Notes under the pieces: generated by a model
Told to the model about the DNA's origin: nothing
What the model saw: only the letters and a program-made list of their open reading frames with translations
Database searches by the model: none
Program-made: the position numbers and the translations under genes
Assembly (NCBI GenBank): GCA_963751245.1
Contig: CAVVTR010000007.1
Span: forward strand, 372,001 to 436,000
Direction: 5' to 3'
DNA: 64,000 bases
Origin: CAVVTR01 sp963751245
GTDB lineage: Bacteria; Acidobacteriota; Thermoanaerobaculia; Thermoanaerobaculales; Thermoanaerobaculaceae
Shown here: piece after piece, positions 47,682-55,675 of the stretch
How positions within the stretch are numbered: the stretch's first letter is position 1
How the letters are laid out: the number at the start of each line of letters is the position of its first letter

Positions 47682-48510
47682 GCGGTCCTCCACGTTCCGG
47701 AACGTCCATCATCGCGCCTTTCGCGGTAGCGGGCAACGGCACCCCCACGGGGACGAGGGGGGGCAGCCGCCAGGGCTCCCCCGGGTAGCGGACCGCCTCC
47801 AGGAAGAGACCGGCGGCCGGGGCACCCAGCTCCGGCGCCGGCCGGTCGCCCGCCAGCCACCCCGGCACATCCCCCGGGGAGGCCTCCCCACGACCCACCG
47901 TCACCAGCGCTCCCACCATACGACGCACCTGGCTCCAGAGGAAGTGGCTGGCCACCAGCCGCAGGAGGACCACGTCCCCGGCGTCGGCCACCGTGCACCG
48001 CTCCACCTCCACGAGGGTGCTCTCCAGCTCGCCGGGCCGGCGGGCGAAGGCGCGGAAGTCGTGGCGGCCCTCGAACGCCTCACCCGCCGCCGCCATCGCG
48101 GCGAGGTCCAGGCCTCCGGGCACCCACCAGGTCGTGCGCTTGCCGAACGCCGAGCGGCGCCGGGCGATCTGGTAGCGGTAGGCGCGGGCCGCGGCGTCGT
48201 GCCGGGCGTGGAAGCCGTCCGGGGCGCGGACGATCTCCAGCACGGCGACGTCCGCGGGGAGCAGCCGGTCGAGCTCGCGCATCACGGTGGCCACGTCGAC
48301 GCGGCGCGGGCAGCGCAGGGAGGCCACCTGGCCCAGGGCGTGCACGCCGGCGTCGGTGCGCCCCGAGCCCTGCAGATCGATGTGGGTCTCCCGCAGCGCC
48401 GCGCGCAGCGCCTCCAGGAGCGTCCCCTGCACCGTGCGGCCCTTCGGCTGCACCTGCCAGCCGGAGAGGCGCGAGCCGTCGTACTCGACGAGGAGGCGGT
48501 AGGTTGGCAT
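47671..48510 (-). CDS. truA: tRNA pseudouridine synthase A
   Basis: Makes pseudouridine at positions 38-40 of tRNA anticodon arms; 279 aa. The N-terminal YRLLVEYDGSRLSGWQVQPKGRTVQG and the catalytic aspartate in GSGRTDAGVHALGQVA (about residue 51) are typical, as is FLWSQVRRMVGALVTVGRG. It lies 21 nt downstream of tRNA-Glu on the same strand. CATACT (48522-48517) is 6 nt before the ATG, so a leaderless start is possible. Confidence 0.95.
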   Translation of the reverse strand: MPTYRLLVEYDGSRLSGWQVQPKGRTVQGTLLEALRAALRETHIDLQGSGRTDAGVHALGQVASLRCPRRVDVATVMRELDRLLPADVAVLEIVRAPDGFHARHDAAARAYRYQIARRRSAFGKRTTWWVPGGLDLAAMAAAGEAFEGRHDFRAFARRPGELESTLVEVERCTVADAGDVVLLRLVASHFLWSQVRRMVGALVTVGRGEASPGDVPGWLAGDRPAPELGAPAAGLFLEAVRYPGEPWRLPPLVPVGVPLPATAKGAMMDVPERGGPHGV

Positions 48511-48531
48511 GGGATCAGTATGCGGCAAGGA

Positions 48532-48606
48532 TGGCGGCCCGTAGGGGAATCGAACCCCTGCTTCCGGCGTGAGAGGCCGGCGTCCTAACCCCTAGACGAA
48601 CGGGCC
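48532..48606 (-). tRNA. tRNA-Glu (CUC)
   Basis: A 75-nt cloverleaf. Acceptor GGCCCGT/ACGGGCC, discriminator G and an encoded CCA are present. The anticodon stem CCGGC/GCCGG encloses loop CTCTCAC, anticodon CTC. The T-arm GGTTCGATTCC is intact. Confidence 0.97.
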
Positions 48607-48618
48607 GTCCGGGGCGAG

Positions 48619-48647
48619 AACGTACCACGAAGCGCCCCGGGTGTAAA
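48619..48647 (-). promoter_or_regulatory. Promoter of tRNA-Glu
   Basis: TTTACA (48647-48642), a 17-nt spacer and TACGTT (48624-48619), with the tRNA 5' end 12 nt beyond. Because truA follows closely on the same strand it may serve both. Confidence 0.6.
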
Positions 48648-48682
48648 CCCCATGGAGCAACGGGTCTGCGTCCCGCCGCCCC

Positions 48683-49969
48683 TCACGCCGTCCGCACCCA
48701 GCGCACCAGCTCCCTCAGCGTGGGCCGCTTGCCGTACATGAGGATCCCCACCCGGTAGATGGTCGCCGCGATCCTCGCCACCACCACGATGGTGCCGACG
48801 AGCAGCACCAGGCACAGCGCCGTCTGCCACAGCGGCGGCATCTCCACCGACATGCGCAGGAAGAAGAGCACAGGCGAGAAGAACGGCACCAGCGAGATGA
48901 TCGTGGAGAACGTGGAGTTGGGGTTGTTGATCACCGGGAACAGCAGCAGGAAAGGCACCGCCATCACCCACCCCGCCACGCTCTGCATCTGCTGGGCCTC
49001 CTCCTCCGTGTTGAAGGCGGCGCCCACCGCCGCGTACATCGTGGAGTAGAGCACGTAGCCGAGCACGAAGAACACCACGAAGAAGACCAGCAGCATGGGC
49101 GGGATGCTCACGGCGGTCTCGACGCCCATCATGCTCCCGAGCATCCCCGGCACCGCGATGTTCATGGCCAGCACCACCCAGATGGCGTACTGCGTCAGCC
49201 CCACCGCGCCCACGCCGACGATCTTCCCCACCATCAGCTCGAAGGGCGACAGGTTGGCGACGATCACCTCGACGATGCGCGACGACTTCTCCTCCAGCAC
49301 GCCGCGCATCACGTACATGCCGTAGATCATCGTGGTGAACCAGATGAGGAACATGAGCAGGTAGGAGAGGAAGAAGCTCTGCATCGCGCTCTCGCGGTTC
49401 TCAGCAAGGTCCTCGCCGATCCTCACGGGCACGAACTCCGGCGCCGCCGTGAGCGCTGCGATCCGGTCCGTGGGCAGGCCCGCCCGGATCAGGCGCGTCT
49501 GCACCACGGCCGCCTTCACCGCCCCCTCGAGGCGGTCCATGAGCCGGAACGCCGTCACGTTGGTGGACAGGTACTCCGCCTTGCCGCTGTCCAGGATGTC
49601 GGCGGGGAGCACCACCACCGCGTCCAGCTTCTTGGCCACCACGGCCTTCTTGAGCGCCGTGCGCTCCGCCGCGGGGTCGGACCCGGGGGCCACCACGTCG
49701 ACCGTGATGCGGACGGCGCCCGCCTTGCCGCTCTCCTCCCCGGCCCTGGCGGCCAGGTGGCTCTTCACCATCCCGGCGAGCGCGGTGTCCGAGGTGAGCA
49801 GGTCCACCCGATAGGTCCCGCCGGTCCGCCGCGCCAGCAGAGCAGGCACCACCGTGAAGGCGAGCAGCAGGACCGGCACCAGCGCCGTGGAGATCCAGAA
49901 CGCCTTCGTCCGCACCCGCGACAGGTACTCCCGCCGCACCACCGTCGAGACCTTACGCCACCGCAGCAT
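48683..49969 (-). CDS. ABC-2 family permease (NatB-like)
   Basis: Exporter membrane subunit of 428 aa. The N-terminus (VVRREYLSRVRTKAFWISTALVP) has one helix, then a large extracytoplasmic domain (about residues 45-180), then about five helices with the FxxMIYGMYVMRGVLEEKSSRIVEVIVANLSPFELMVGKIVG signature typical of NatB/YhaP-type exporters. The start overlaps the ATPase gene by 17 nt. Substrate unknown; relatives export sodium or drugs. Confidence 0.9.
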   Translation of the reverse strand: MLRWRKVSTVVRREYLSRVRTKAFWISTALVPVLLLAFTVVPALLARRTGGTYRVDLLTSDTALAGMVKSHLAARAGEESGKAGAVRITVDVVAPGSDPAAERTALKKAVVAKKLDAVVVLPADILDSGKAEYLSTNVTAFRLMDRLEGAVKAAVVQTRLIRAGLPTDRIAALTAAPEFVPVRIGEDLAENRESAMQSFFLSYLLMFLIWFTTMIYGMYVMRGVLEEKSSRIVEVIVANLSPFELMVGKIVGVGAVGLTQYAIWVVLAMNIAVPGMLGSMMGVETAVSIPPMLLVFFVVFFVLGYVLYSTMYAAVGAAFNTEEEAQQMQSVAGWVMAVPFLLLFPVINNPNSTFSTIISLVPFFSPVLFFLRMSVEMPPLWQTALCLVLLVGTIVVVARIAATIYRVGILMYGKRPTLRELVRWVRTA

Positions 49970-50867
49970 GGTCGTCCTCCACCGCCCGCAGGAAGATGTC
50001 CTCGAGCGACGCCCGGTACGGCTCCACCGCCTCCAGCTCCACCGCCTCCGCGAGCGCCCGGATCACCCGCGGCACCGGAACGCCGTCCGCGAGGGTGAGC
50101 ACCCGCGTCTCGTGCCGGAGCTCGACCCCCGCGACCCCGGCCACCGCGAGGAGCGCCTCGTCCGGCGCCGGGGAGTCCACCCGCAGCGCCGGCGGCGCGA
50201 AGCGGGCCCACACCTCCTCCACCGAGCCCTTGAGGATCGTGCGCCCGCGGTTGATCAGGCACAGGTGGTCGCACAGCTCCTCGGCCTGGGGCAGCACGTG
50301 GGTGGAGAACAGGATCGTCGTGCCGCGCTCCCGCATCGCCGCCAGCTCGTCCTTGATCAGCCGGGTGGCGATGGGGTCGAGGCCGGAGAACGGCTCGTCC
50401 AGGATCACCAGCTCCGGGTCGTGGATCACGGCGCCGGCGAACTGCACCTTCTGCTGCATGCCCTTGGACAGCTCCTCGACCTTGCCCGCCTTCTTGTCCG
50501 ACAGGCCGAGCCGGTCGAGCCACTTCGCCGCCCGGACCCTGGCCTCGGGGCGGGACAGCCCGCGCACCTCGCCGAGGAACTCCAGGTGCTCCGAGACCTT
50601 CATCTTGCGGTACAGCCCCCGCTCCTCGGGCAGGTAGCCGATGCGCTCCCGCAGCATGTCGTCCATGGGCACCCCGCCCAGCCGGATCTCCCCCCGGTCG
50701 GGCAGCGTGATGCGCATGATCATGCGGATCGACGTGGTCTTGCCGGCCCCGTTGGGCCCCAGCAGCCCGTAGATCGAGCCCCGGGGCACGGCGATGGACA
50801 GGTCGTCCACGGCCACGGTGCGGTCGAACGTCTTGGAGACGCCGTCAACGACGAGATGGTCTGGCAT
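49953..50867 (-). CDS. ABC transporter ATP-binding protein (NatA-like)
   Basis: ATPase of 304 aa with a complete nucleotide-binding domain: Walker A GPNGAGKT at about residues 37-44, the Q-loop-like stretch after DDMLRERIGYLPEERGLYRKM, ABC signature LSKGMQQKVQ, Walker B LVILDEPFSGLDP, and the switch His. The EERGLY segment is typical of the NatA/YhaQ branch. A C-terminal extra domain (about 225-304) follows. It pairs with the permease. ATG 50867 was chosen with GGAAGGA upstream. Confidence 0.93.
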   Translation of the reverse strand: MPDHLVVDGVSKTFDRTVAVDDLSIAVPRGSIYGLLGPNGAGKTTSIRMIMRITLPDRGEIRLGGVPMDDMLRERIGYLPEERGLYRKMKVSEHLEFLGEVRGLSRPEARVRAAKWLDRLGLSDKKAGKVEELSKGMQQKVQFAGAVIHDPELVILDEPFSGLDPIATRLIKDELAAMRERGTTILFSTHVLPQAEELCDHLCLINRGRTILKGSVEEVWARFAPPALRVDSPAPDEALLAVAGVAGVELRHETRVLTLADGVPVPRVIRALAEAVELEAVEPYRASLEDIFLRAVEDDHAAVA

Positions 50868-51027
50868 CGGATCCTTCCCTGGGGGTTTCATACGCCCGCC
50901 CCTCCGCGAGGGTTGCAGCGGAGCCCGCGGCGCGCCGCCCCGGGCACGGCGACCGCATCGCGCTCGCGGTGGCACCCCGGCTGCAGCGCGGCCGCCGCCG
51001 CGTCCCGGTGGCGCACCTCGTTCGATG

Positions 51028-51055
51028 TTGCATTCGGTCCCCGAATGACTATACT
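51028..51055 (+). promoter_or_regulatory. Promoter of tRNA-Arg
   Basis: TTGCAT (51028-51033), a 16-nt spacer and TATACT (51050-51055); the tRNA begins 15 nt later. Confidence 0.65.
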
Positions 51056-51070
51056 GCCGACCGGCGCCGC

Positions 51071-51147
51071 GCGCCGATAGCTCAATTGGATAGAGCATCT
51101 GACTACGGATCAGAAGGTTGGGGGTTCGAGTCCCTCTCGGCGCGCCA
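51071..51147 (+). tRNA. tRNA-Arg (ACG)
   Basis: A 77-nt cloverleaf: acceptor GCGCCGA/TCGGCGC, discriminator G, encoded CCA, anticodon loop CTACGGA with anticodon ACG, and T-loop GGTTCGAGTCC. It borders the accessory patch that follows. Confidence 0.97.
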
Positions 51148-51501
51148 CTTCAACAGTCCTGCTGCAATAGACTCACAGCACACTGCGAAGAGCCCCGCCC
51201 AGGGTCCATTCTTCGCAGGCTCACCAGAAGCTCATCGGTGGCCCCGTTCGGCTTCCCGGCCAGGGTGTGGGGTCGCCTCGCGCAGGAGCCGCACTCCCGC
51301 CAACTGCTCGGCGCCTTTCGCCATCTGAAGTCGTAGCGGTCGCGTAGCGAGTGTCAAGGGACAGCCGCCTTCGCGCGCCCTGTCCCGCTGGGGCGCGAAC
51401 GCCAGGCCGAGATCGTGCCCGTCGACGTCGCGGCGTCTGAGTCCGCCGTGATCCTCAAGATCGATGGGCCTCGCACCGATCGGAGGCATCGTCTCCTTGA
51501 C
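51148..51501. other. Stretch with no supported gene downstream of tRNA-Arg
   Basis: 354 nt between tRNA-Arg and the Fic gene. Open frames on both strands are short with no ribosome site or recognisable motif. No repeat of the tRNA 3' end is visible here, so an integrase-type attachment site is not supported. It may be decayed accessory DNA. Confidence 0.4.
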
Positions 51502-52662
51502 TCAGGAGCTTTCGGTCCCCTCGTTGAGGAGGTTGAGGTACTCCGTGTAGGCGTAGACCCGTCGACGTGGCGAGCCCGAGGCGGTGAAGATGCCCAACTC
51601 GACGAGGCGGCGGACCGAGGCCAGGATGGTGGGGTGAGAGAGCTCGAGGTCTCGGACCAGTGCCGGGATGGTGAAGACCACCCTCCGGCAGGCGAGGTGA
51701 TGAACGCGGAGCGCAGAGCCGGCCGTGCGGCCGGTCTTGGCGATGCGTCTGTGGTCGCGGTCAAAGAGGTCCAACATGCGGCGTGCCGTCAGTGCGGCCT
51801 GGTCCGCTGTCGAGGCGACGCCTTCCAGGAAGAACTCGAGCCACGCCTCCCAGTCGCCCTCCAGGCGGACCTGCTGCAGCAGGTCGTAATAACGCTGGCG
51901 GTGGGCCTTGAAGTAGAGGGACAGGTACAACAGCGGCTCGCTCAGCACGCCCTCGGCGCACAGCAGGAGGGTGATGAGCAGCCGGCCCAGGCGCCCGTTG
52001 CCGTCGAGGAAGGGGTGGATGGTCTCGAATTGGACGTGGCTCAGGGCGGCCTTGAGCAGAAGAGGTGTCCGCTCGGGCTGGTCGTGGAGGAACTTTTCGA
52101 GGTCGCCGAGGGTGGGCATGACCTCCGAGGCCGGAGGTGGGACGTACAGGGCGTTCCCTGGACGGGTGCCGGCGATCCAGTTCTGGCTGCGGCGGAACTC
52201 CCCCGGCTGATTCTCGCTGCCGCGACCCTTTTCGAGCAGGACGGCGTGGATCTCCTTGAGGAGACGCAGCGAAAGAGGGAAGCCGCCTCGCAGCCTCGCC
52301 ATACCGTGGTTGAGCGCGGCGACGTAGCGGGACACCTCCTCGACGTCGTCGAGAGGGACGCCGGGCGCCGCGTCGCTCTCGAAGAGCAGCAGGTCGGACA
52401 GCGACGATTGGGTGCCCTCGATCTGCGAGGACAGCACCGCCTCCTTCCGGACGTACATGTAGAGGAAGATGGCTCGATCGGGCAGGAGCTTGACGACGCC
52501 GTCCAAACGCCCGAGGGCAAGGGAGGCGCGGTTGAGCAGATCAAGGAGGGCCGTGCTGAGGTTGATGGGCGGATCCGGTGGAAGCGGGCGCGGCACGAAC
52601 GCCTCAAAGGGTTCGTCACCGGCAGCTTGCCGCACGAGCCGTCCCTGGATTCTTCGCTTCAT
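51502..52662 (-). CDS. Fic family protein with inhibitory motif and C-terminal winged helix
   Basis: Fic-domain enzyme of 386 aa that would AMPylate (or otherwise nucleotidylate) a target protein. The core HPFLDGNGRLGR is complete, including the catalytic histidine and Asn-Gly anion site. Upstream, SSQIEGTQSS matches the (S/T)xxxE(G/N) inhibitory motif, so autoinhibition is expected. A C-terminal region (about residues 315-375, PALVRDLELSHPTILASVRRLVELGIF) looks like a winged helix-turn-helix. ATG 52662 was chosen; a GTG at 52722 would add 20 residues. The palindrome upstream may be its own operator. Confidence 0.92.
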   Translation of the reverse strand: MKRRIQGRLVRQAAGDEPFEAFVPRPLPPDPPINLSTALLDLLNRASLALGRLDGVVKLLPDRAIFLYMYVRKEAVLSSQIEGTQSSLSDLLLFESDAAPGVPLDDVEEVSRYVAALNHGMARLRGGFPLSLRLLKEIHAVLLEKGRGSENQPGEFRRSQNWIAGTRPGNALYVPPPASEVMPTLGDLEKFLHDQPERTPLLLKAALSHVQFETIHPFLDGNGRLGRLLITLLLCAEGVLSEPLLYLSLYFKAHRQRYYDLLQQVRLEGDWEAWLEFFLEGVASTADQAALTARRMLDLFDRDHRRIAKTGRTAGSALRVHHLACRRVVFTIPALVRDLELSHPTILASVRRLVELGIFTASGSPRRRVYAYTEYLNLLNEGTESS

Positions 52663-52725
52663 GCCCCTCACGCCTCCCTGGTCCAACGAGCCCGAGCTCT
52701 GGCCGTAATTAAAAGATAGCACCGT

Positions 52726-52758
52726 AAATTTGCATTAAGCAACCCGTAATGCAAGTTT
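52726..52758. promoter_or_regulatory. Palindromic operator upstream of the Fic gene
   Basis: Two 12-nt arms (52726-52737 and 52747-52758) with one mismatch surround a 9-nt spacer; the inner 8 nt are a perfect inverted repeat TTGCATTA/TAATGCAA. This is AT-rich in a GC-rich setting. On the minus strand TTGCTT and TATCTT, 18 nt apart, read toward the Fic gene, with the -35 inside the palindrome. A dimeric repressor, perhaps the Fic protein's own helix-turn-helix, could block it. Confidence 0.65.
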
Positions 52759-52892
52759 GCTTTCATTAGGCTCCACCGCGGCGATGGTCGTCCGCCACGA
52801 CGTGCCGGGCTCGCTCTCCATGGTCGGCGGTGAACGCGTCTCGCTCGGCGAGCACCGCGTCACGGGCGATCCGCTCAGGGCCGAGCCCCTAA

Positions 52893-52916
52893 CATCGGTA
52901 CCTGATTCACCATCTT
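52893..52916 (+). repeat. Repeat B, first copy
   Basis: 24-nt unit beginning CATCGG with the core ACCTG-TTCACCAT; 20 of 24 positions match the copy at 53127-53150. Confidence 0.5.
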
Positions 52917-53006
52917 GGGCCAAGATCGGTTCGGCCCGGCTGGTCATGACGATCCGGTGAGTGAGGAACAGCGCCCATCCACGGCCGAGAGCAGCTCTAC
53001 CGCACG

Positions 53007-53041
53007 GTAGTTCCGCATATTGCGTACCGGGTACCTATGTT
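53007..53041 (+). repeat. Repeat A, first copy
   Basis: 35-nt unit with the core GCGTACCGGGTACC, about 30 of 35 matching the copy at 53073-53107; the period is 66 nt. Confidence 0.6.
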
Positions 53042-53072
53042 CGTAGCGGCGGCGGAAGGGCTCGTCGGTCCT

Positions 53073-53107
53073 GTGGTTCCGCCTATCGCGTACCGGGTAC
53101 CCGTGTT
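53073..53107 (+). repeat. Repeat A, second copy
   Basis: Second copy of the 35-nt unit. Both copies share the near-palindromic GTACCGGGTAC core, which resembles a protein-binding site or an element end. Confidence 0.6.
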
Positions 53108-53126
53108 GCGGAGTAGCCCCGGCATT

Positions 53127-53150
53127 CATCGGAACCTGTTTCACCATTTC
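53127..53150 (+). repeat. Repeat B, second copy
   Basis: Second copy of the 24-nt unit, 234 nt from the first; the two B copies flank both A copies, giving the order B-A-A-B. Confidence 0.5.
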
Positions 53151-53579
53151 ACCATTTTCGGCCGGTGGTGAGGCACCGCCGGACGACGTGACAGTTCCTG
53201 CAAGGACTCGCGGCGCAGATGGCTCCTCCCAGCGCCTCGGCGCAGCGGAGCCGGGGCCTGGTGCCGGACGCCGGTGGCGGCGCCGGGTATTGCGGCCCGT
53301 CGGCTGGAAGTCCCGGGTACTCACCACTCCTGATGCAGCTCTGCGGGGTCAGGACGACGCAGAGGCCGATGTCGGTGATGCCACCAGGGCCGGCGCTGAA
53401 GAGCGCGACGCCCTGGAGGTCGTTCCGGGTCCCCTGAGCGATCACCACGGACGGCTGTCCACCGAAGGAAGGACAGGTCGCCAGCTCTCCGAAGGTCGGA
53501 TAGACGGACGACCGAATCACCCTGCACTTCATCCGGAGATGCGCCAGGACCGTGTCGATGCCCTGGAGATCCTCCAGGT
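53149..53579 (-). pseudogene. Probable gene remnant of unknown family
   Basis: On the minus strand a frame opens after a stop at about 53580. It reads like real coding sequence for about 90 codons (LEDLQGIDTVLAHLRMKCRV, then FSAGPGGITDIGLCVVLTPQ), with high GC at third positions. The last third degenerates into Pro/Arg/Cys-rich sequence. An internal ATG at 53532 has no ribosome site. It looks like the middle of a gene cut at both ends by rearrangement. Confidence 0.35.
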
Positions 53580-53584
53580 GTCAC

Positions 53585-53650
53585 GGGACACCCGGATTCC
53601 CGCAGTTGGGGGACACCCGGATTCCCCCACCGCGTCCCGCGGGGTGTCCC
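53585..53650. repeat. GGGACACCC repeat cluster
   Basis: A 17-nt unit (GGGACACCCGGATTCCC) occurs twice at 53585-53601 and 53610-53626, period 25. An inverted GGGTGTCCC follows at 53642-53650. The arrangement could be a hairpin-forming or element-end sequence. Confidence 0.6.
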
Positions 53651-53786
53651 GGTTGTCGGGGGCGGGTCGGCGCCCGTGAGGGCAGCTCAGGCGCACGGGA
53701 TGGGCGGGATGCCTGCTACCATCGGTGTGTCCGGCTCCGGCGGTCCCGCCGAGGGGGGGCGCCGGCCGCCGGACGGGGGAGCCCTG

Positions 53787-55619
53787 ATGCGTGGAGCGAA
53801 CTGCCGTGCGCTCGTGCCGCTGATTTCGGCGGTGGCGCTCGCCGTCTCCGTCTCCGCGTGCCGCCGCGGCGCTCCGCCCCCGCCGCGCCTGGTGGCCCTG
53901 GGGCCGCTGGTGACCTGCGTGACGCGGCCGGAGCCGGTGTGCGTGGGCGACGAGGCGTTCCGGGTGCCCGCCGACACGACGGCGCTGGCCTCCGCGCAGA
54001 GCCTCGGCTTCGGGCTGCGCCACGGCTGCCTGGTCGACCTCGGCGGGAGGGTCCTGTGCTGGGGTGACGGCACGGAAGGCCAGCTGGCGGTGGCGCCGGG
54101 GTCGCTGACCGGGCGCCACCGCGGGCGCGCCTTCCGGCTGGTGCCGGGGCCGGTGCCCGGGGCGCCGCCCCTGAGGTCGCTGGAGGCGGGGTGGCTCCAC
54201 ACCTGCGGTCTCACGGCGGCCGGGGAGGTCGTCTGCTGGGGCGACAACTCGCTGGGCCAGCTGGGACGGTCCGGGGCCGGCCCGGGAGTGGCCGCCGTGG
54301 CGGGGCTCGGCGGCGTGATCACCCAGGTGGCCGCGGGCGGCGTCCACACCTGTGCGCTCCGCGCGGACGGCGCGGTGCTGTGCTGGGGCGACGGCTCCGA
54401 GGGGCAGCTCGGCCAGGGTGCGGCGGCCGACTCCCCGGTCCCCGTGGCGGTCGCGGGGCTGCCGGCCCCCGCCGTGGAAATCGTGGCCGGCGCCTATCAC
54501 AGCTGCGCCCGGCTGGAGGACGGCGCCGTGGTGTGCTGGGGGAACAACCGCTTTGGCCAGCTCGGCGACGGGACCCGGATCGCCCGGGACGTCCCGGTGC
54601 GCGTGGCCGCGCTCGACGGGCCGGCCTCGGCGCTGGCGACGGGGGACTCGTTCGCGTGCGCTCTCGTGTCAGGAGGCGCGGTGCAGTGCTGGGGCTCGAA
54701 CGAGCTGGGCGAGCGGGGCACCGGGCTCTTCTCCACACCCCTCGCGGAGGAGGGGCCGCCGGCGCCGCCCTCCACCGTGGCGGGGCTCGACCGCGGGGTC
54801 ACGGCCGTCTGGGCGGGCGGCAACCATGCCTGCGCCGAGGGGATCGGCGGCTCCATCGTGTGCTGGGGCGCCAACGAGGTGGGGCAGCTGGGCGACGGCA
54901 CCGTGGCGGCGCGGAAGGCGCCGGTGAGGTGGTCGGCACGGCGGGCGGTCCTCCCGCGGCCCGCTCCGGCCGCCCTCGTGGCGCCGTTCGAGGGCTTCGA
55001 CGTCTCGTACCACTCCGGGCGGGTGGACTGGACGGCGGCGGCGGCGCACGGGCACCGCTTCGGTCTCACCCTGGCGACGGCCGGCGACGACTTCCGTGAT
55101 CCGTTCTTCGCGGCCCACTGGGAGCGGATGCGCCAGGCCGGGCTGATCCGCGGCGCGTACCACTTCTTCGTCGCCACCGACGACCCGGCGGAGCAGGCGC
55201 ACGCGTTCCTGTCCCACGTCGTCTTCGAGGCCGGCGACCTCGCGCCGGTGGTCGACGTCGAGACCATGGGCGGTGCGCCCGTGCCCGACCTCCCGGCGAG
55301 GCTCCGGACGTTCCTCGAGACGGTGGAGCACGCCGTCGGGGTGAGGCCGATCCTCTACACGGGGCCGTCGTTCTGGAGCACGCACATGAACGACGGGTTC
55401 GGGGAGTATCCGTTGTGGATCGCCCAGTACGGCGTGAGCACGCCCACCGTGCCCCCCGGCTGGACCGACTGGCAGCTCTGGCAGTACCGCGGCGACGCCG
55501 ATCTTCCCGACGTGTCCCCGGTGGTGGACCTCGATCGCCTCCGCGCGGGCGTGGAGATCGGGCGTCTCCTCATCCCGGTCGCACCGCCGTCGGAAACCCC
55601 CGGCGCCGTCAGGCCGTAG
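53787..55619 (+). CDS. RCC1-repeat and GH25 muramidase fusion lipoprotein
   Basis: Lipoprotein of 610 aa with a lipobox V-S-A-C (lipidated C25). Residues about 70-385 hold six RCC1-type repeats, each with a cysteine-containing HxCxL/A strand and a C-W-G-x-N-x-x-G-Q-L-G turn, predicting a beta-propeller. Residues about 401-600 are a glycosyl hydrolase 25 lysozyme domain: FEGFDVSYHSGRVDW (D405), PVVDVET (D490, E492) and the WQLWQY strand. GH25 enzymes cut the MurNAc-GlcNAc bond of peptidoglycan. The combination is unusual. A propeller would act in binding or positioning at the cell surface. ATG 53787 follows GGGGGAG. Confidence 0.9.
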   Translation: MRGANCRALVPLISAVALAVSVSACRRGAPPPPRLVALGPLVTCVTRPEPVCVGDEAFRVPADTTALASAQSLGFGLRHGCLVDLGGRVLCWGDGTEGQLAVAPGSLTGRHRGRAFRLVPGPVPGAPPLRSLEAGWLHTCGLTAAGEVVCWGDNSLGQLGRSGAGPGVAAVAGLGGVITQVAAGGVHTCALRADGAVLCWGDGSEGQLGQGAAADSPVPVAVAGLPAPAVEIVAGAYHSCARLEDGAVVCWGNNRFGQLGDGTRIARDVPVRVAALDGPASALATGDSFACALVSGGAVQCWGSNELGERGTGLFSTPLAEEGPPAPPSTVAGLDRGVTAVWAGGNHACAEGIGGSIVCWGANEVGQLGDGTVAARKAPVRWSARRAVLPRPAPAALVAPFEGFDVSYHSGRVDWTAAAAHGHRFGLTLATAGDDFRDPFFAAHWERMRQAGLIRGAYHFFVATDDPAEQAHAFLSHVVFEAGDLAPVVDVETMGGAPVPDLPARLRTFLETVEHAVGVRPILYTGPSFWSTHMNDGFGEYPLWIAQYGVSTPTVPPGWTDWQLWQYRGDADLPDVSPVVDLDRLRAGVEIGRLLIPVAPPSETPGAVRP

Positions 55620-55675
55620 AGGGACTGTCGGCTCTTCCCGCCCGAGCGCGAGGCGGGGCGGGCTGCGGAGGCGGG

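Larger units (their letters stand above)
52759..53148. other. Accessory intergenic DNA with interspersed repeats
   Basis: 390 nt with no coding frame I can support. It contains the two interspersed repeat pairs listed separately. Short open frames here lack family features. Confidence 0.45.

Noticed and set aside
51071..51501. Integrative-element attachment site at the tRNA-Arg 3' end
   Set aside because: I looked for a repeat of the tRNA 3' end through 53.8 kb and for an integrase and saw neither.
51415..52719. A 434-codon plus-strand frame opposite the Fic gene
   Set aside because: The opposite strand carries the intact Fic motif, so this frame is a shadow.
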